From Hoeflea sp. (GTDB lineage: Bacteria > Pseudomonadota > Alphaproteobacteria > Rhizobiales > Rhizobiaceae), in NCBI GenBank assembly GCA_019084245.1, contig JAHRFE010000005.1:62001-126000 (forward strand): a stretch of 64,000 nucleotides of DNA. Direction: 5' to 3'. A program made the position numbers and the translations under genes. The notes below the pieces were generated by a model. The model saw only the letters and a list, made by a program, of their open reading frames with translations, did not search any database and had not been told where the DNA came from. Shown piece after piece: positions 47,060 through 57,186 of this stretch (the first letter of the stretch is position 1; every line of letters starts with the position of its first letter).

Positions 47060-48076
47060 TCAAGACGCCGCCATCAGCCCCTCGAATTCCTTCCGCAATG
47101 CGATTTCGTCGCTCAGATCGGGCGCCCGGAACGCCGCCATCACGGCTTTCGCGCGCCGAAGGCTGTCTCCCGACAAGACAGGCGTTATCGAGGCCACCGC
47201 CTCCATTTCCGCCCTGTTGCCATTGCAGTGCAAGGTGACATCGCATCCTGCAGCGAAAATTGCACCTGCCCTGACGGCGAAATCCCCAGAAAGCGCATTC
47301 ATCGACACATCATCCGACATCAACAGGCCATCAAACCCGATTTCAGCGCGGATCACCTCGTCAATCACACGGCGCGACGTAGTGGCGGGATGCTCCGGAT
47401 CGATGGCAGAGTAGACAACATGCGCCGACATCGCCATTGCCTCACCTGAAAGCGCCTTGAACGGCGCGAAATCCCGCAACGACAACTCGGCCCACGAAGC
47501 GTCAACCCGCGGCAGCTCAAAATGGGTATCGGCGCCGGCGCGGCCGTGCCCGGGAATATGCTTGATCACAGGCAGCAGCCCGCCTGCCTTCAGCCCCTCG
47601 CAGGCAGCCGCTCCCAACGCGGCCACCACGTCCGGCGTGATCCCATAAGCCCGGCTGCCGATCACCTCGTGGCCGCCGGGCGCGGGCACATCCAGCACCG
47701 GCAGGCAATCGACGGTGATCCCGAGCGAATAAAGATCGAAGGCGTGAAGACGCGACATGATCCAGGTCGCGCGCAGGCCCGCCTCGGGATTGACCTGATA
47801 GAGCGCGCCCAGATCCGCGCCTGACGGATATTGCGGCACGAGCGGCGGCTTGAACCGCTGCACCCGTCCACCCTCCTGATCGATCAGCACCGGCGCGTCC
47901 GGACGCCCGATGCAGTCCCTGAGGCTCGCGGTCAGGTCCGCGACCTGGCTCAGGCTCACGATGTTGCGGCCAAACAGGATAAAGCCCCACGGCCTGTGTT
48001 CGGCAAAGAACGCCGCCTCATCAGATGTGAGTTCCGGTCCCGCGCACCCGAATATGACTGCTTTTGATTCGCTCAT
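47060..48076 (-). CDS. nagZ: Beta-N-acetylhexosaminidase NagZ
   Basis: The 338-residue glycoside hydrolase family 3 enzyme removes N-acetylglucosamine from anhydromuropeptides during wall recycling in the cytoplasm. Visible motifs are LIDQEGGRVQRFKPP, VIKHIPGHGRAGADTHFELPRVD (with the Asp-His catalytic loop), and GLLMSDDVSM with the nucleophile Asp. There is no signal peptide, in line with recycling. It is between the SPOR gene and scpA. Confidence 0.95.
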   Translation of the reverse strand: MSESKAVIFGCAGPELTSDEAAFFAEHRPWGFILFGRNIVSLSQVADLTASLRDCIGRPDAPVLIDQEGGRVQRFKPPLVPQYPSGADLGALYQVNPEAGLRATWIMSRLHAFDLYSLGITVDCLPVLDVPAPGGHEVIGSRAYGITPDVVAALGAAACEGLKAGGLLPVIKHIPGHGRAGADTHFELPRVDASWAELSLRDFAPFKALSGEAMAMSAHVVYSAIDPEHPATTSRRVIDEVIRAEIGFDGLLMSDDVSMNALSGDFAVRAGAIFAAGCDVTLHCNGNRAEMEAVASITPVLSGDSLRRAKAVMAAFRAPDLSDEIALRKEFEGLMAAS

Positions 48077-48195
48077 CCGCCGATGGTAGCCGATTGGCCA
48101 GTCTTTGACAGGATGCGGTTACGCATCGGCCCTTCATACAGACAAGGTGCACCCGAAGGCGTGGCTTGCAGACTGCAAGAAGACGGCGTGGAATC

Positions 48196-51100
48196 CTACC
48201 TCGACACGAAGCAGCTTCCGCCGGCCGACTTGTAACGCTCGCACAAGGCATTGGCTTCATCGCGGGTTCCGGCGGGGATCCTCACCCGGTGGAAAACGCC
48301 CTTGCCCGGGATGTCGGCGCGCTGGATATCAACTCCGCGGCCGCCAATGACCGAATTATAGCGGCTCGACAGCGCCTGCCAGGATGCCTGAGCGCCCTCC
48401 TCGCTCGGTTGCGAGGCGATCTGCACAAAATAGCCGCCGGGATTGGCGACGGGCACCGCAGCAGCCGGCGCTGTTGCAGCGGGCGCCGCAGCAGCCGGAG
48501 CGGAGGCTACTTCCGCCGGCTGGGCCTGCGCGGCAGGAAGGCTTTGCGGATTGGCGACATCGCCACCCTGGGTAACGGTACCCACCACCGTGACCGGCTG
48601 GTCCGCCGGACGGTTTTGCGGAACCGGTGCGCGGATCGGCTGGGTGGTGACCACACGAACAGGGGCAATTGACTGTTCTGCGGCCGGTGCGTTTGCAGAA
48701 CCGGGCGCCAGTGCCGGGGTCGCCGTCTCGGCGTCAGCGGCGGGCTCGGTTGCGGCCTGCTCGACCGGAGCCGCCTGTGACGCCGGTTCGGCAGGCGCTG
48801 CGGCGTCTAGCACAGCCGGCTCCGCCGTCATGGCCTCCGTTATGGTGGGTTCGGCCAATGCCGACGCAGGCTGCGCCACAGCGGCTTCAGGCTCGGGGGC
48901 AGGTTCAAGTTCTTCACGGGCGACGATCGAGCCATCCGGCTTGACGATCATCGTGCGGACGCGGCGCGGCGACACCACCGGTGCGCTCGCGGTATCGGAA
49001 GCGCCATCCGCGCCAGCACCGTCAGCGGCCAGGCGTTCTTCGGATTTTTCCGTCACATCGCCACGGCCTTCAAGCGGAAGGACTTCCGGATCGAGGGTGC
49101 GCTGAACGACATCCACCGGCTCTTCCGCCGTATTGACCAGCGACGGCTGTCCCGGCGAATTGGCATCGTCGCCGGCAACACGATCGTAAACCGCCTTGTC
49201 CTGATTGGGAACGGTCATGCCGCCCGGATTCTCGGGCAGCACTTTCACCGGCTCCGTGTCAGCCCGAATAATGCGGGGGCCGCCATCGGCAACCGTGTCA
49301 TCGCCCGACAGCATGCTCCAGCCCAAGGCGCCGGCGCCGGCAAGCACCGCGATGCCCAGAACGGCAAGCGCCAGAACCGAGCCGCGGGAGCCGCGCTCGC
49401 GCTGAGCAGGCTCTTCGGCCAATTCCACGCCGTCATCATCGACATAGGCCAGATCGCCGTCGGCGTATGCCAGTTCGTCCGGGTGCGCCTGCGAACCCTG
49501 ATAGGAGTGGCCCGACGGCTCAACGCCCAGCTCGCGCTCGAGCGCAATGTAATCATCGGAAGTCTCATAGCCGCGCGGAGCCGCGTCCGTGCGCCCCCAT
49601 GCCTCGGTTGACGCAAAGGATGCGCTGACGGCAGCGCCGGAACCCGCATCGGAAACATCGACGATGTCTGCAAATTCCCGTTCGATATCCGTGTCGTAGT
49701 CCGGTTCGACCGGCTGAGGATCGTCATGCACCAGTTCGGGCACATCGATATCTGCCACCGCCTCGACGCCGACATCGGGTTCGGAAATCAGCTGAGGATC
49801 GAAGTAGTAGTCATTCTGTCCGGCCTGCTCCGCAGTCTCCACCGTCTCGAACCCGTCAAGCCAATCGTCCTGATCGGACGGCGTGTCCTGCCGATCGGGC
49901 AAAGCGGCAACGGTCAGCGGTACCGGAGCCGGATCGGGTTGGCTGTTCTCTTCGGCCGGCACCAGTCCGAGAAACGCTTCGGCCATCTCATCGCGCGCGC
50001 CTGTGCCCGGCGCGGCAGGTGCCACGACCTGCCATGCGTCAGGCTCCGGGCTATCGCTCTGCGCCGGATCCGCCGATGCGACAGCCTCGGGCTCGGCCCA
50101 ATCATTGTCGAGGAAGACGGCGGTGTCGGCAAGCACCTGGTCAAGGTCAAGATCAAAGTCGAGATCATCGGATGCATCAGAATTTGCCTGGCCAGGCTCC
50201 TGCGCGGGATCCGGAAATCCGAACATGTCCTCGAGCTCTTCGTCGAGCTCCTCGGCTACGGCGTTTTCAATGCCGTCCTCGGACCAGCCCTCTGACGTGT
50301 CAGCCGGGACCGCGGCATGCTCCGGCATCCCCTCATCATCGGCAATATCGGCAAGCAGTTCTTCCGCGGCATCGTCAAAAACAGAACTCTCGCCGTCCGT
50401 GGAACTGTCATCCCACCCGTCCTGCTCTGCCTCAGCCTCAAATCCGGCATGGCCGGAGGCCTCAAGCGTCTCATCGGTTCCGTCGTCCTGAACGGCGGCA
50501 TCCTGCGAGGCGAGAGTCTGTTCGAAGGAATCCAGTTCCGTCGACAGGAAATCCTCAAAATCCAGCACTGCGCCGTTTGGCGCCTGGGCGGGAGCCGCTT
50601 CAACAGGCGGCTCATCGAACAGCGACTGATCCGCGGCCCGGATCGGTTCCGGATCAAGACTTGGCTCAAATTCCTCCTCGGCGACATCTGCCGGGAGGTA
50701 ATCATCCTGCCCTTCCGAACCGGAAGGAAAGTCTTCCATGTCGCGATCGAAGGACGCCTCAGCCGCCCACGCGGCCGCGTCCTCAGACTGCACTTCTGCA
50801 GCAGAAGCCGATGGGGTGGCCGTGGATTGACGGGCGGGTATTTCAAAGCGGAACATATCAGCCAGAACATCATCGTCCGGGATATCCGGCGGAGCAAGCT
50901 TGCTGCCATCACCGAAACCAGTCTCGGTCACCTGCGCCGGCTGATCCTCGACGGGCTCCGAATCATAGGCCGCGAATTCAGGCTCGTACTCGGCCCGCAG
51001 CTCCGGCTCGGCATCAGCTTCGGAGGCCGCCCAGGGGTCCTGCCACTCATCATGGACCTGGGCATCATTGGCCTGGTCACCATCGTCAGCGGCGTCGTTA

Positions 51101-51594
51101 TCGGGGGCAGCATAATGGTGGGAAACGGGCTGCTCAGCGTCCATCATCTCGCGGGGATCAAGGGCAAATTCGTCCTCGTGTGCGCCCGAGAAGGTTTCGG
51201 GCGACGAACCGCCATCCGCCGCCCATTCCTGCGGGTCACTGGCCTGCTGGTCACTGGATCGGGTTTCAAGCCATGGATCTTCCGCGGCGGCCTCATCCGA
51301 CTCGCTGAACTGAACAACCTCAGGATCAGAGCCTTCGTCCATCCAGGCTTCCGGGTCCGCATCATCGGCTTCGAGCACATCAATTTCGTCGACGGCCGGG
51401 ATTTGCGGCACGTCGAGCTCACGCATCAACTCGGCCTCAAGATCGAATTCGCTCGATTGAGGGGCATCATCCGCCGCTGCCGCGCGCTCGGCAGGCCGCT
51501 CGTAGCCGATGATCCGGGCAAGTTCCGCCAAGGGATCATCGATTTCGGCATCCGGATTTGGGGACCGGGTGTTGCTGTCCAGTTGATCAACCAT
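48196..51594 (-). CDS. SPOR-domain protein with giant acidic cytoplasmic region
   Basis: The 1132-residue bitopic membrane protein has residues 1-735 strongly acidic and low-complexity (D/E/A/P/S-rich, few aromatics) and probably unstructured. One membrane segment follows at about 738-760 (GSVLALAVLGIAVLAGAGALGW), then a Pro/Ala/Val-rich periplasmic linker and a C-terminal SPOR domain (about 1052-1131; YFVQIASQPSEEGAQASWQAL and CFVSR). SPOR binds denuded glycan at septa, so a cell-division role is expected. The place between argS and nagZ is shared with other Hyphomicrobiales as I recall. Long open frames on the opposite strand here are artefacts of composition. Confidence 0.9.
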   Translation of the reverse strand: MVDQLDSNTRSPNPDAEIDDPLAELARIIGYERPAERAAAADDAPQSSEFDLEAELMRELDVPQIPAVDEIDVLEADDADPEAWMDEGSDPEVVQFSESDEAAAEDPWLETRSSDQQASDPQEWAADGGSSPETFSGAHEDEFALDPREMMDAEQPVSHHYAAPDNDAADDGDQANDAQVHDEWQDPWAASEADAEPELRAEYEPEFAAYDSEPVEDQPAQVTETGFGDGSKLAPPDIPDDDVLADMFRFEIPARQSTATPSASAAEVQSEDAAAWAAEASFDRDMEDFPSGSEGQDDYLPADVAEEEFEPSLDPEPIRAADQSLFDEPPVEAAPAQAPNGAVLDFEDFLSTELDSFEQTLASQDAAVQDDGTDETLEASGHAGFEAEAEQDGWDDSSTDGESSVFDDAAEELLADIADDEGMPEHAAVPADTSEGWSEDGIENAVAEELDEELEDMFGFPDPAQEPGQANSDASDDLDFDLDLDQVLADTAVFLDNDWAEPEAVASADPAQSDSPEPDAWQVVAPAAPGTGARDEMAEAFLGLVPAEENSQPDPAPVPLTVAALPDRQDTPSDQDDWLDGFETVETAEQAGQNDYYFDPQLISEPDVGVEAVADIDVPELVHDDPQPVEPDYDTDIEREFADIVDVSDAGSGAAVSASFASTEAWGRTDAAPRGYETSDDYIALERELGVEPSGHSYQGSQAHPDELAYADGDLAYVDDDGVELAEEPAQRERGSRGSVLALAVLGIAVLAGAGALGWSMLSGDDTVADGGPRIIRADTEPVKVLPENPGGMTVPNQDKAVYDRVAGDDANSPGQPSLVNTAEEPVDVVQRTLDPEVLPLEGRGDVTEKSEERLAADGAGADGASDTASAPVVSPRRVRTMIVKPDGSIVAREELEPAPEPEAAVAQPASALAEPTITEAMTAEPAVLDAAAPAEPASQAAPVEQAATEPAADAETATPALAPGSANAPAAEQSIAPVRVVTTQPIRAPVPQNRPADQPVTVVGTVTQGGDVANPQSLPAAQAQPAEVASAPAAAAPAATAPAAAVPVANPGGYFVQIASQPSEEGAQASWQALSSRYNSVIGGRGVDIQRADIPGKGVFHRVRIPAGTRDEANALCERYKSAGGSCFVSR

Positions 51595-51654
51595 GCTTCA
51601 CTCACACACTCTCGTACATTGTACTGCCAGAGCATTGTGGGGAAAAGGTGACGT

Positions 51655-53415
51655 CTAGCGCATTTCTTCCGGTGCGTCAGTACCTGTAATCGACAGACCT
51701 GACTTCAAAACCGATGCGACGGCGTACACCAAACCCATCCTGGCGATAGTTGATTGTCTGTTTTTATCGTTAACAAACCGCAAACCCGGTTCATCACGCC
51801 CTTTGTTCCAGTGCGCATGCAGCAGACTTGCGAGCTCATAGAGATAGAACGCGACCCTGTGCGGCTCCTGTCCGGAGGCTGCGGCTTCAATCATCCGGGG
51901 GTATTCGCCAAGCTTCGCAATTAGCGCCAATTCGCTCTCATGCACCAGATCCGAGAGATCGGCGGACGCGAGTGCTTCGGCTGACAGGTCGAGATCCGGG
52001 AAGATTTCCAGAGCCTGACGCATCACCGAGGCGCACCTTGCATGGGCGTACTGAACGTAGAAGACCGGATTGTCCTTGGATTGCTCGGTCACCTTGGCGA
52101 AGTCGAAATCGAGCGATTCCGAGCTCTTGCGATACAGCATCATGAAGCGCACCGAATCGACACCCACCTCGTCGACCACATCGCGCAGCGTGATGAAGTC
52201 GCCCGAGCGCTTGGACATCCGCACCGGTTCGCCGTTGCGGTAGATCTTCACCAACTGGCACAGAAGCACCGTCAGCTTCGCCTCGCCCGCCGACACCGCC
52301 TTGGCGACAGCCTCCAGCCGCTTGATGTAGCCGCCGTGATCGGCGCCCAGCACATAGATCATCTCGGTGAAGCCGCGCTCGAACTTGTCGCGGAAATAGG
52401 CCACGTCGGCGGCGAAATAGGTGTAGCTGCCATCCGACTTGATCAACGGACGGTCCATGTCATCGCCGACTTCGGTCGAGCGGAACAGCGTCTGCTCGCG
52501 ATCTTCCCAATCCTCTGCGGTCTGACCCTTTGGCGGCGGCAGCTTGCCCTTGTAGACATGGCCCTTGAAGGTCAGGTCGTTGATGGCGTTGCGAATGGCC
52601 CGCTCGCCATCGGCATGCAGGCTGCGCTCGGAGTAGAACACATCATGCTCGACATTGAGCGCCTTGAGATCATCCCGGATCATCGCCATCATCGCATCGA
52701 TGGTGCGATCCTTGATCAAGGCCATCCGCTCATCTTCGGGCATTGACCTCAGCGCTGTGCCGTAATCCTTGGCCAGCGCCTGGCCCACGGGGACCAGGTA
52801 ATCGCCCGGATACAGACCGGCCGGGATCTCGCCAATAATCTCGCCCAGCGCTTCCCGGTAGCGCAGATAGACCGACTTCGTCAGCACATCGATCTGCGAA
52901 CCGGCGTCGTTGATGTAGTATTCCTTGGTCACGTCGTATCCGGCAAACGCCATCAGATTGGCCAGCGCATCGCCAACGACGGCGCCGCGGCAATGGCCGA
53001 CATGCATCGGTCCGGTGGGATTGGCCGAGACATATTCGACATTGACCTTGTGGCCGGCACCAACCGTCGAACGGCCGTAATCCACCCCATCGCGCGCAAT
53101 CACGCTGACCAGACGCTGCCAGAACGGAGCGGTCAGCCGGAAATTGAGAAAGCCGGGACCCGCCACGCTGGTTTCGGCGACGTCGGGGTCGCTATTGAAC
53201 TGAGCGGAGATCATCTCGGCCAAAGACCGCGGATTCATGCCCAGCGGCTTGGCCAGAACCATGGCCGCATTGGTCGAAATGTCGCCATGCGCCGGGTCGC
53301 GCGGCGGCTCCACGGCCAGTCGCTCGAAGCTGACGGCGTCGCCCTTATCTTTAACAACTTCAAGCGCTTCAATGGCTTGCTTGATTCTGGTCTCGAAGTC
53401 CTTGAACACATTCAT
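51655..53415 (-). CDS. argS: Arginyl-tRNA synthetase
   Basis: The 586-residue class I synthetase has its HIGH signature as HVGH (138-141, in [15 protein letters not shown]), a KMSKS-like loop [10 protein letters not shown], and the C-terminal DALR-type anticodon-binding domain ([16 protein letters not shown]). It is second in the dgt-argS-SPOR-nagZ-scpAB run. Confidence 0.97.
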   Translation of the reverse strand: MNVFKDFETRIKQAIEALEVVKDKGDAVSFERLAVEPPRDPAHGDISTNAAMVLAKPLGMNPRSLAEMISAQFNSDPDVAETSVAGPGFLNFRLTAPFWQRLVSVIARDGVDYGRSTVGAGHKVNVEYVSANPTGPMHVGHCRGAVVGDALANLMAFAGYDVTKEYYINDAGSQIDVLTKSVYLRYREALGEIIGEIPAGLYPGDYLVPVGQALAKDYGTALRSMPEDERMALIKDRTIDAMMAMIRDDLKALNVEHDVFYSERSLHADGERAIRNAINDLTFKGHVYKGKLPPPKGQTAEDWEDREQTLFRSTEVGDDMDRPLIKSDGSYTYFAADVAYFRDKFERGFTEMIYVLGADHGGYIKRLEAVAKAVSAGEAKLTVLLCQLVKIYRNGEPVRMSKRSGDFITLRDVVDEVGVDSVRFMMLYRKSSESLDFDFAKVTEQSKDNPVFYVQYAHARCASVMRQALEIFPDLDLSAEALASADLSDLVHESELALIAKLGEYPRMIEAAASGQEPHRVAFYLYELASLLHAHWNKGRDEPGLRFVNDKNRQSTIARMGLVYAVASVLKSGLSITGTDAPEEMR

Positions 53416-53480
53416 GGCAATAGGTCCGGATAGGGCAAAAAAGGGCGCAAAAGCGAGGCTCGCACGGGGTTGAGCGCTGC

Positions 53481-54686
53481 CTATCGCAATTCCGGTGTAT
53501 GGTCAAACAAGCGCCGGTGCGCCGCCACCGCATAGGTATCGGTCATCCCGGCAAGATAGTCCCTCACCTTCCGCGCTCGCAGCTCGACCGGCAGATCATC
53601 GATTCCGGAACGGGCGTGCTTGTCTCCCATCCCGCCTGGATCGGCCATGAAGGCCGCATAGAGATCCCTGACGATGCTGGTGGCGTTGGCGCGCACCCGC
53701 ATCACATCGGGATGCCTGTAGAGATGCCGGTAGAGGAATTTCTTGATGTTCCTGTCGGCTGCGACGAACTCCTCGGAGAAATGCGCCATGGTCCGCCCGG
53801 CATGGCGGACATCGTCAGCCGATTGCGGTTTGATCTCAGCAATATTGGCCTGGGCCGTGCCGATGACATCCTCCACCATTTTGGTGATCTGCCGCCGCAT
53901 CACCTCATGGATCAGCCGCGGCTCCTCAAGCTTCGGATAGCGCTCGCGAACCTCTGAGAGCAACCGCGCGAGCAGCGGCAGTTCCTCAAGCATCTCCAGC
54001 GTGATCAGGCCGGATCGAAGCCCGTCGTCGATGTCATGGGTGTTGTAGGCGATATCATCGGCAATCGCTGCAACTTGGGCCTCAAGGCCGGAATGGGTGG
54101 CAAGCCACAGGTCGTGACGGCTGTTGTAGTCGACAATCGGCTCGGGCACTGGCCCGGCGCCCTCGGCAATCAGTGGCCCGTTGTGCTTGACCAGCCCTTC
54201 AAGCGTTTCCCAGGTCAGGTTCAGACCGTCGAACTCGGCGTAGCGCTGCTCCAGCTTGGTGACGATGCGCAGCGACTGGGCATTGTGATCGAAGCCGCCG
54301 GCGTCCGCCAGCAGCTCGTCTAACGCCTCTTCCCCGGTGTGGCCGAAGGGCGTGTGGCCGAAATCATGCACCAGCGCCACGCCCTCGGCCAGATCCTCGT
54401 CAAGCTTGAGCGCACGCGCCAGCGCCCGGGCGATCTGCGCCACCTCGATGGTGTGGGTCAGCCGTGTGCGGTAATGATCGCCCTCGTGGGCCACAAACAC
54501 CTGCGTCTTGTGCTTGAGCCGCCGGAAAGCCGTGGTGTGAATGATCCGGTCGCGATCGCGCTGGAACTCCGACCGGGTCGGGCTCACCGGTTCGGCAACC
54601 AGCCGGCCGCGGCTCGCCCAAGGGTCTGCAGCCCAGGGCGCGCGCACCCCGGTTCCAAAACCAAGCTGTGAAACGTCGAATTCCAT
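53481..54686 (-). CDS. dgt: Deoxyguanosinetriphosphate triphosphohydrolase-like protein
   Basis: The 401-residue HD-domain protein hydrolyses dNTPs to the nucleoside and triphosphate. [22 protein letters not shown] leads to metal ligands H78 (RLTHTIEV), H107-D108 ([17 protein letters not shown]) and a later Asp in [18 protein letters not shown] 54686 ([11 protein letters not shown]) is chosen. The frame stays open to 56075, but that extension is antisense to two real genes. The divergent promoter region is shared with the erpA-like gene. Confidence 0.94.
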   Translation of the reverse strand: MEFDVSQLGFGTGVRAPWAADPWASRGRLVAEPVSPTRSEFQRDRDRIIHTTAFRRLKHKTQVFVAHEGDHYRTRLTHTIEVAQIARALARALKLDEDLAEGVALVHDFGHTPFGHTGEEALDELLADAGGFDHNAQSLRIVTKLEQRYAEFDGLNLTWETLEGLVKHNGPLIAEGAGPVPEPIVDYNSRHDLWLATHSGLEAQVAAIADDIAYNTHDIDDGLRSGLITLEMLEELPLLARLLSEVRERYPKLEEPRLIHEVMRRQITKMVEDVIGTAQANIAEIKPQSADDVRHAGRTMAHFSEEFVAADRNIKKFLYRHLYRHPDVMRVRANATSIVRDLYAAFMADPGGMGDKHARSGIDDLPVELRARKVRDYLAGMTDTYAVAAHRRLFDHTPELR

Positions 54687-54824
54687 GCCTATCCCGTCAA
54701 CAGGCGTCCAACCGGCCCGACTCAGCACGTCCAAGCATTGACGTCGGGCCAACGCCTTCATACCTATAGAACAAGTGATTTGAAACATGTCTCTGCCGGA
54801 CCTTGACCCCGGCAAGGAGGTACC

Positions 54825-55160
54825 ATGACTGAAACAGCACAAGTGACGCTGTCGGATTCCGCCGCCCGCCGGATCAGGGAGATCGTTTCGGCCGAGGACG
54901 GCAAGTCGGCGCTTAGGGTGTCGGTCGAAGGTGGCGGCTGCTCGGGTTTTTCCTACAAGTTCGACCTCGCCGATCAACCCGCCGATGATGACGTCGTGCT
55001 CGAGAAAGACGACGCCCGCGTTCTGATCGATCAGATATCGCTGGTCTACATGGCCGGATCGGAGATCGATTTCGTCGACAATCTGATGGGCCAGGCGTTC
55101 CAGATCAGGAATCCCAATGCGGTCGCGTCCTGCGGCTGCGGCACCAGTTTCTCGATCTGA
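54825..55160 (+). CDS. erpA: A-type iron-sulfur cluster carrier (ErpA/IscA family)
   Basis: The 111-residue protein passes Fe-S clusters to target enzymes. The three ligand cysteines of A-type carriers are present as C39 (GGGCSGFSY), C103 and C105 ([11 protein letters not shown]). AAGGAGGTACC precedes ATG 54825. ErpA, IscA and SufA are hard to separate by sequence; a stand-alone location without isc or suf genes favours ErpA. xthA follows on the same strand after 54 bases. Confidence 0.9.
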   Translation: MTETAQVTLSDSAARRIREIVSAEDGKSALRVSVEGGGCSGFSYKFDLADQPADDDVVLEKDDARVLIDQISLVYMAGSEIDFVDNLMGQAFQIRNPNAVASCGCGTSFSI

Positions 55161-55214
55161 TCGGACGATCGGCGCGGCAAACCCCGCCGCCCGGCACACT
55201 GAAGGATACAAGCC

Positions 55215-55997
55215 TTGAAAATCGCCACCTGGAACATCAACGGCGTCAAGGCGCGGATCGACAATCTGCAGGCCTGGCTCAAGGAAAGCGACCCCGATAT
55301 CGCCTGCCTGCAGGAGATCAAGTCGGTCGATGACGGCTTTCCGCGGCTTGAGATCGAAGCGCTCGGCTATCATGTCGAAACCCATGGCCAGAAGGGCTTC
55401 AACGGGGTGGCGATCCTGTCCAAGCGCAGCCCCGACGAGGTCAATCGCGGCCTCCCCGGCGATGATGAGGACGAACAGGCGCGCTTTATCGAGGCGGTTT
55501 TCTCGGTTGATGGCGGCAGCCTGCGCGTGGCGTCGATCTATCTTCCCAACGGCAATCCCGTCGACACACCGAAATACCCCTACAAGCTCTCCTGGATGGA
55601 ACGACTCGAGGCCTTCGCCGCGAAACGGCTGGCGCTCGAAGAGCCGCTGGTGCTGTCCGGAGACTACAATGTCATTCCCGAACCGGTTGATTGTCATGAT
55701 CCAAAGGTCTGGGAGGGCGATGCGCTGTTTCTTCCGCAAACCCGCGCTGCATTTCGGAAACTCGAGAACCTGGGCTTCACAGACGCGGTGCGGGCGGTCA
55801 ATGACCAGCCCGAGACCTATACGTTCTGGGATTACCAGGCAGGCGCCTGGCAAAAGAACAACGGCATCCGCATCGACCACCTTATGCTGTCGCCCGAAGC
55901 CGCCGACAGGTTGCAGTCGGCCACGGTGGAAAAACATGTGCGCGGCTGGGAGCGTCCGTCGGATCACGTGCCCGTGGCGATTTCCCTCGCCATCTGA
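55215..55997 (+). CDS. xthA: Exodeoxyribonuclease III
   Basis: The 260-residue AP endonuclease and 3'-5' exonuclease of base excision repair starts [20 protein letters not shown] and includes CLQEIKSVD (metal Glu), [10 protein letters not shown] (Asp/Asn) and RIDHLMLS with the final SDHVPV (catalytic Asp-His). The start is TTG 55215 after GAAGGATACAAGCC; no ATG lies near. Confidence 0.95.
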   Translation: MKIATWNINGVKARIDNLQAWLKESDPDIACLQEIKSVDDGFPRLEIEALGYHVETHGQKGFNGVAILSKRSPDEVNRGLPGDDEDEQARFIEAVFSVDGGSLRVASIYLPNGNPVDTPKYPYKLSWMERLEAFAAKRLALEEPLVLSGDYNVIPEPVDCHDPKVWEGDALFLPQTRAAFRKLENLGFTDAVRAVNDQPETYTFWDYQAGAWQKNNGIRIDHLMLSPEAADRLQSATVEKHVRGWERPSDHVPVAISLAI

Positions 55998-56066
55998 GCC
56001 CCGGCCTGTCAGTCCGGCGCTGTCGCAAGTCTTGCCAATCGACGATTCGAGGCGCATCATCAGCCA

Positions 56067-56354
56067 ATGAAACATGCGCGATCATGGCTGTTGGCCATGG
56101 GCATCGGTGTTTTCACGGTGCTCGGCCTGTCGATCCCACCCGCACTAGCGGGGCCGGAATGCGAGTGCGTCGGCAACGGCAAGCGGATCAAGGAAGGCGG
56201 CGTCATCTGCCTGCAGATCGGCTCGTCACAGCGCTACCTCGCCCGCTGCGAACGTGTTCTCAACAACACAAGCTGGAAAAAGCTCTCCGACGGCTGCCCT
56301 ACGGCACAAATGTCGCCACGAACGGCCAATGCTACCGCCCGCGTGCGGGGCTGA
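56067..56354 (+). CDS. Small secreted cysteine-rich protein, unknown function
   Basis: The 95-residue protein begins with a signal peptide ([21 protein letters not shown]) and has cysteines in [22 protein letters not shown] and DGCP. A similar C-C-C-VLNNTSW-DGCP pattern occurs in small exported proteins of other Hyphomicrobiales, to my recollection; function is unknown. The last 20 codons have weak codon bias, while the overlapping -1 frame from 56297 stays open to 56377 with GC-rich third positions and supplies a sixth cysteine. A lost base near 56298 is therefore possible. It is convergent with exoR. Confidence 0.72.
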   Translation: MKHARSWLLAMGIGVFTVLGLSIPPALAGPECECVGNGKRIKEGGVICLQIGSSQRYLARCERVLNNTSWKKLSDGCPTAQMSPRTANATARVRG

Positions 56355-56388
56355 GCTTCAGCCTGTTCGGATTATAAGGTAAGTCGGA

Positions 56389-57186
56389 TCAGTTGAGGCC
56401 CTTGGCCAGCATGTCCTGGGCCAGCGCCACCGCGGTGCGGCGGTCCGCTTCACCGGCCAATGAAAACGCCCGCTCCTGCAACGCCTGGATCCAGACCCTG
56501 TCCGACGGCGTCGAGCGCTCCAGCGCCGTTGTCATGAAAGCCAGGCCGCGAACCACCTGGCCCTCTTCGAACACCACATTGCCCAACAGCGCCGAGGCTG
56601 CCGGATGGCCGCTGACGCGCGCCCGGTTGAGCCACTTCTTGGCCTGTTGGATGTCATTGGCGCCACCCTCGCCTTCCAGAATCATCCGACCCAGCCGGTA
56701 TTGCGCTTCCGGCACGCCAAAGGCGGATGCAGCCTGAAAGTAGAGTTGCCGCGCGGCTCCAAGGTTCGGTTTGACCGGGCTTCCGGGAATCCCAATCTGG
56801 TAGTAATTGGCAAGCGACAACAGTGCGTTGACGAAATAGCCGGTATCCTGCGATCCAGGCTCTACGCCCTGGCGTGCAATATCGTCATAGATCTTGAAAG
56901 CTTCGTAGTCGTTCTCCACCACGCCATCACCATAGGCATACATGTTGGCAAGCGCCCAACGCGCGCCCGGATGGCCTTTCTCGGCGGCATATCTGTAAGC
57001 CTCGACAGCTTCATCCTTGCGGCCCTTCTTGTAGGCCGAAAAACCGAATTTGAAGAGATCGAACGGACCGGATTCGCGCGTCACCCCGGAATTGGGATCA
57101 AGCGCCCGTGCAGGCGAGCCGATGCAGATGGCTGCGGCAAGGACTGCGCAAAAAAGGCCGGTCCGGGTACGGTTAGATGTCCGCAT
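56389..57186 (-). CDS. exoR: ExoR, periplasmic Sel1-repeat regulator of exopolysaccharide
   Basis: The 265-residue protein has a signal peptide (cleavage after ARA, residue 28) and Sel1-like repeats ([83 protein letters not shown]). The [22 protein letters not shown] segment agrees closely with Sinorhizobium ExoR as I know it. ExoR binds the sensor kinase ExoS in the periplasm and holds the ExoS-ChvI system off; its proteolysis induces succinoglycan and represses motility. exoS and chvI are not in the window. ATG 57186 overlaps the ilvD 3' end by 14 bases. Confidence 0.92.
   Translation of the reverse strand: MRTSNRTRTGLFCAVLAAAICIGSPARALDPNSGVTRESGPFDLFKFGFSAYKKGRKDEAVEAYRYAAEKGHPGARWALANMYAYGDGVVENDYEAFKIYDDIARQGVEPGSQDTGYFVNALLSLANYYQIGIPGSPVKPNLGAARQLYFQAASAFGVPEAQYRLGRMILEGEGGANDIQQAKKWLNRARVSGHPAASALLGNVVFEEGQVVRGLAFMTTALERSTPSDRVWIQALQERAFSLAGEADRRTAVALAQDMLAKGLN

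Noticed and set aside
50317-51651. A 444-codon plus-strand frame opposite the SPOR gene
   Set aside because: It mirrors the low-complexity acidic region and shows no domain or start signal.
54687-56075. Extension of the dgt frame to 864 codons
   Set aside because: The extra part is antisense to the erpA-like gene and xthA, which have good starts and motifs. Dgt is complete from 54686.
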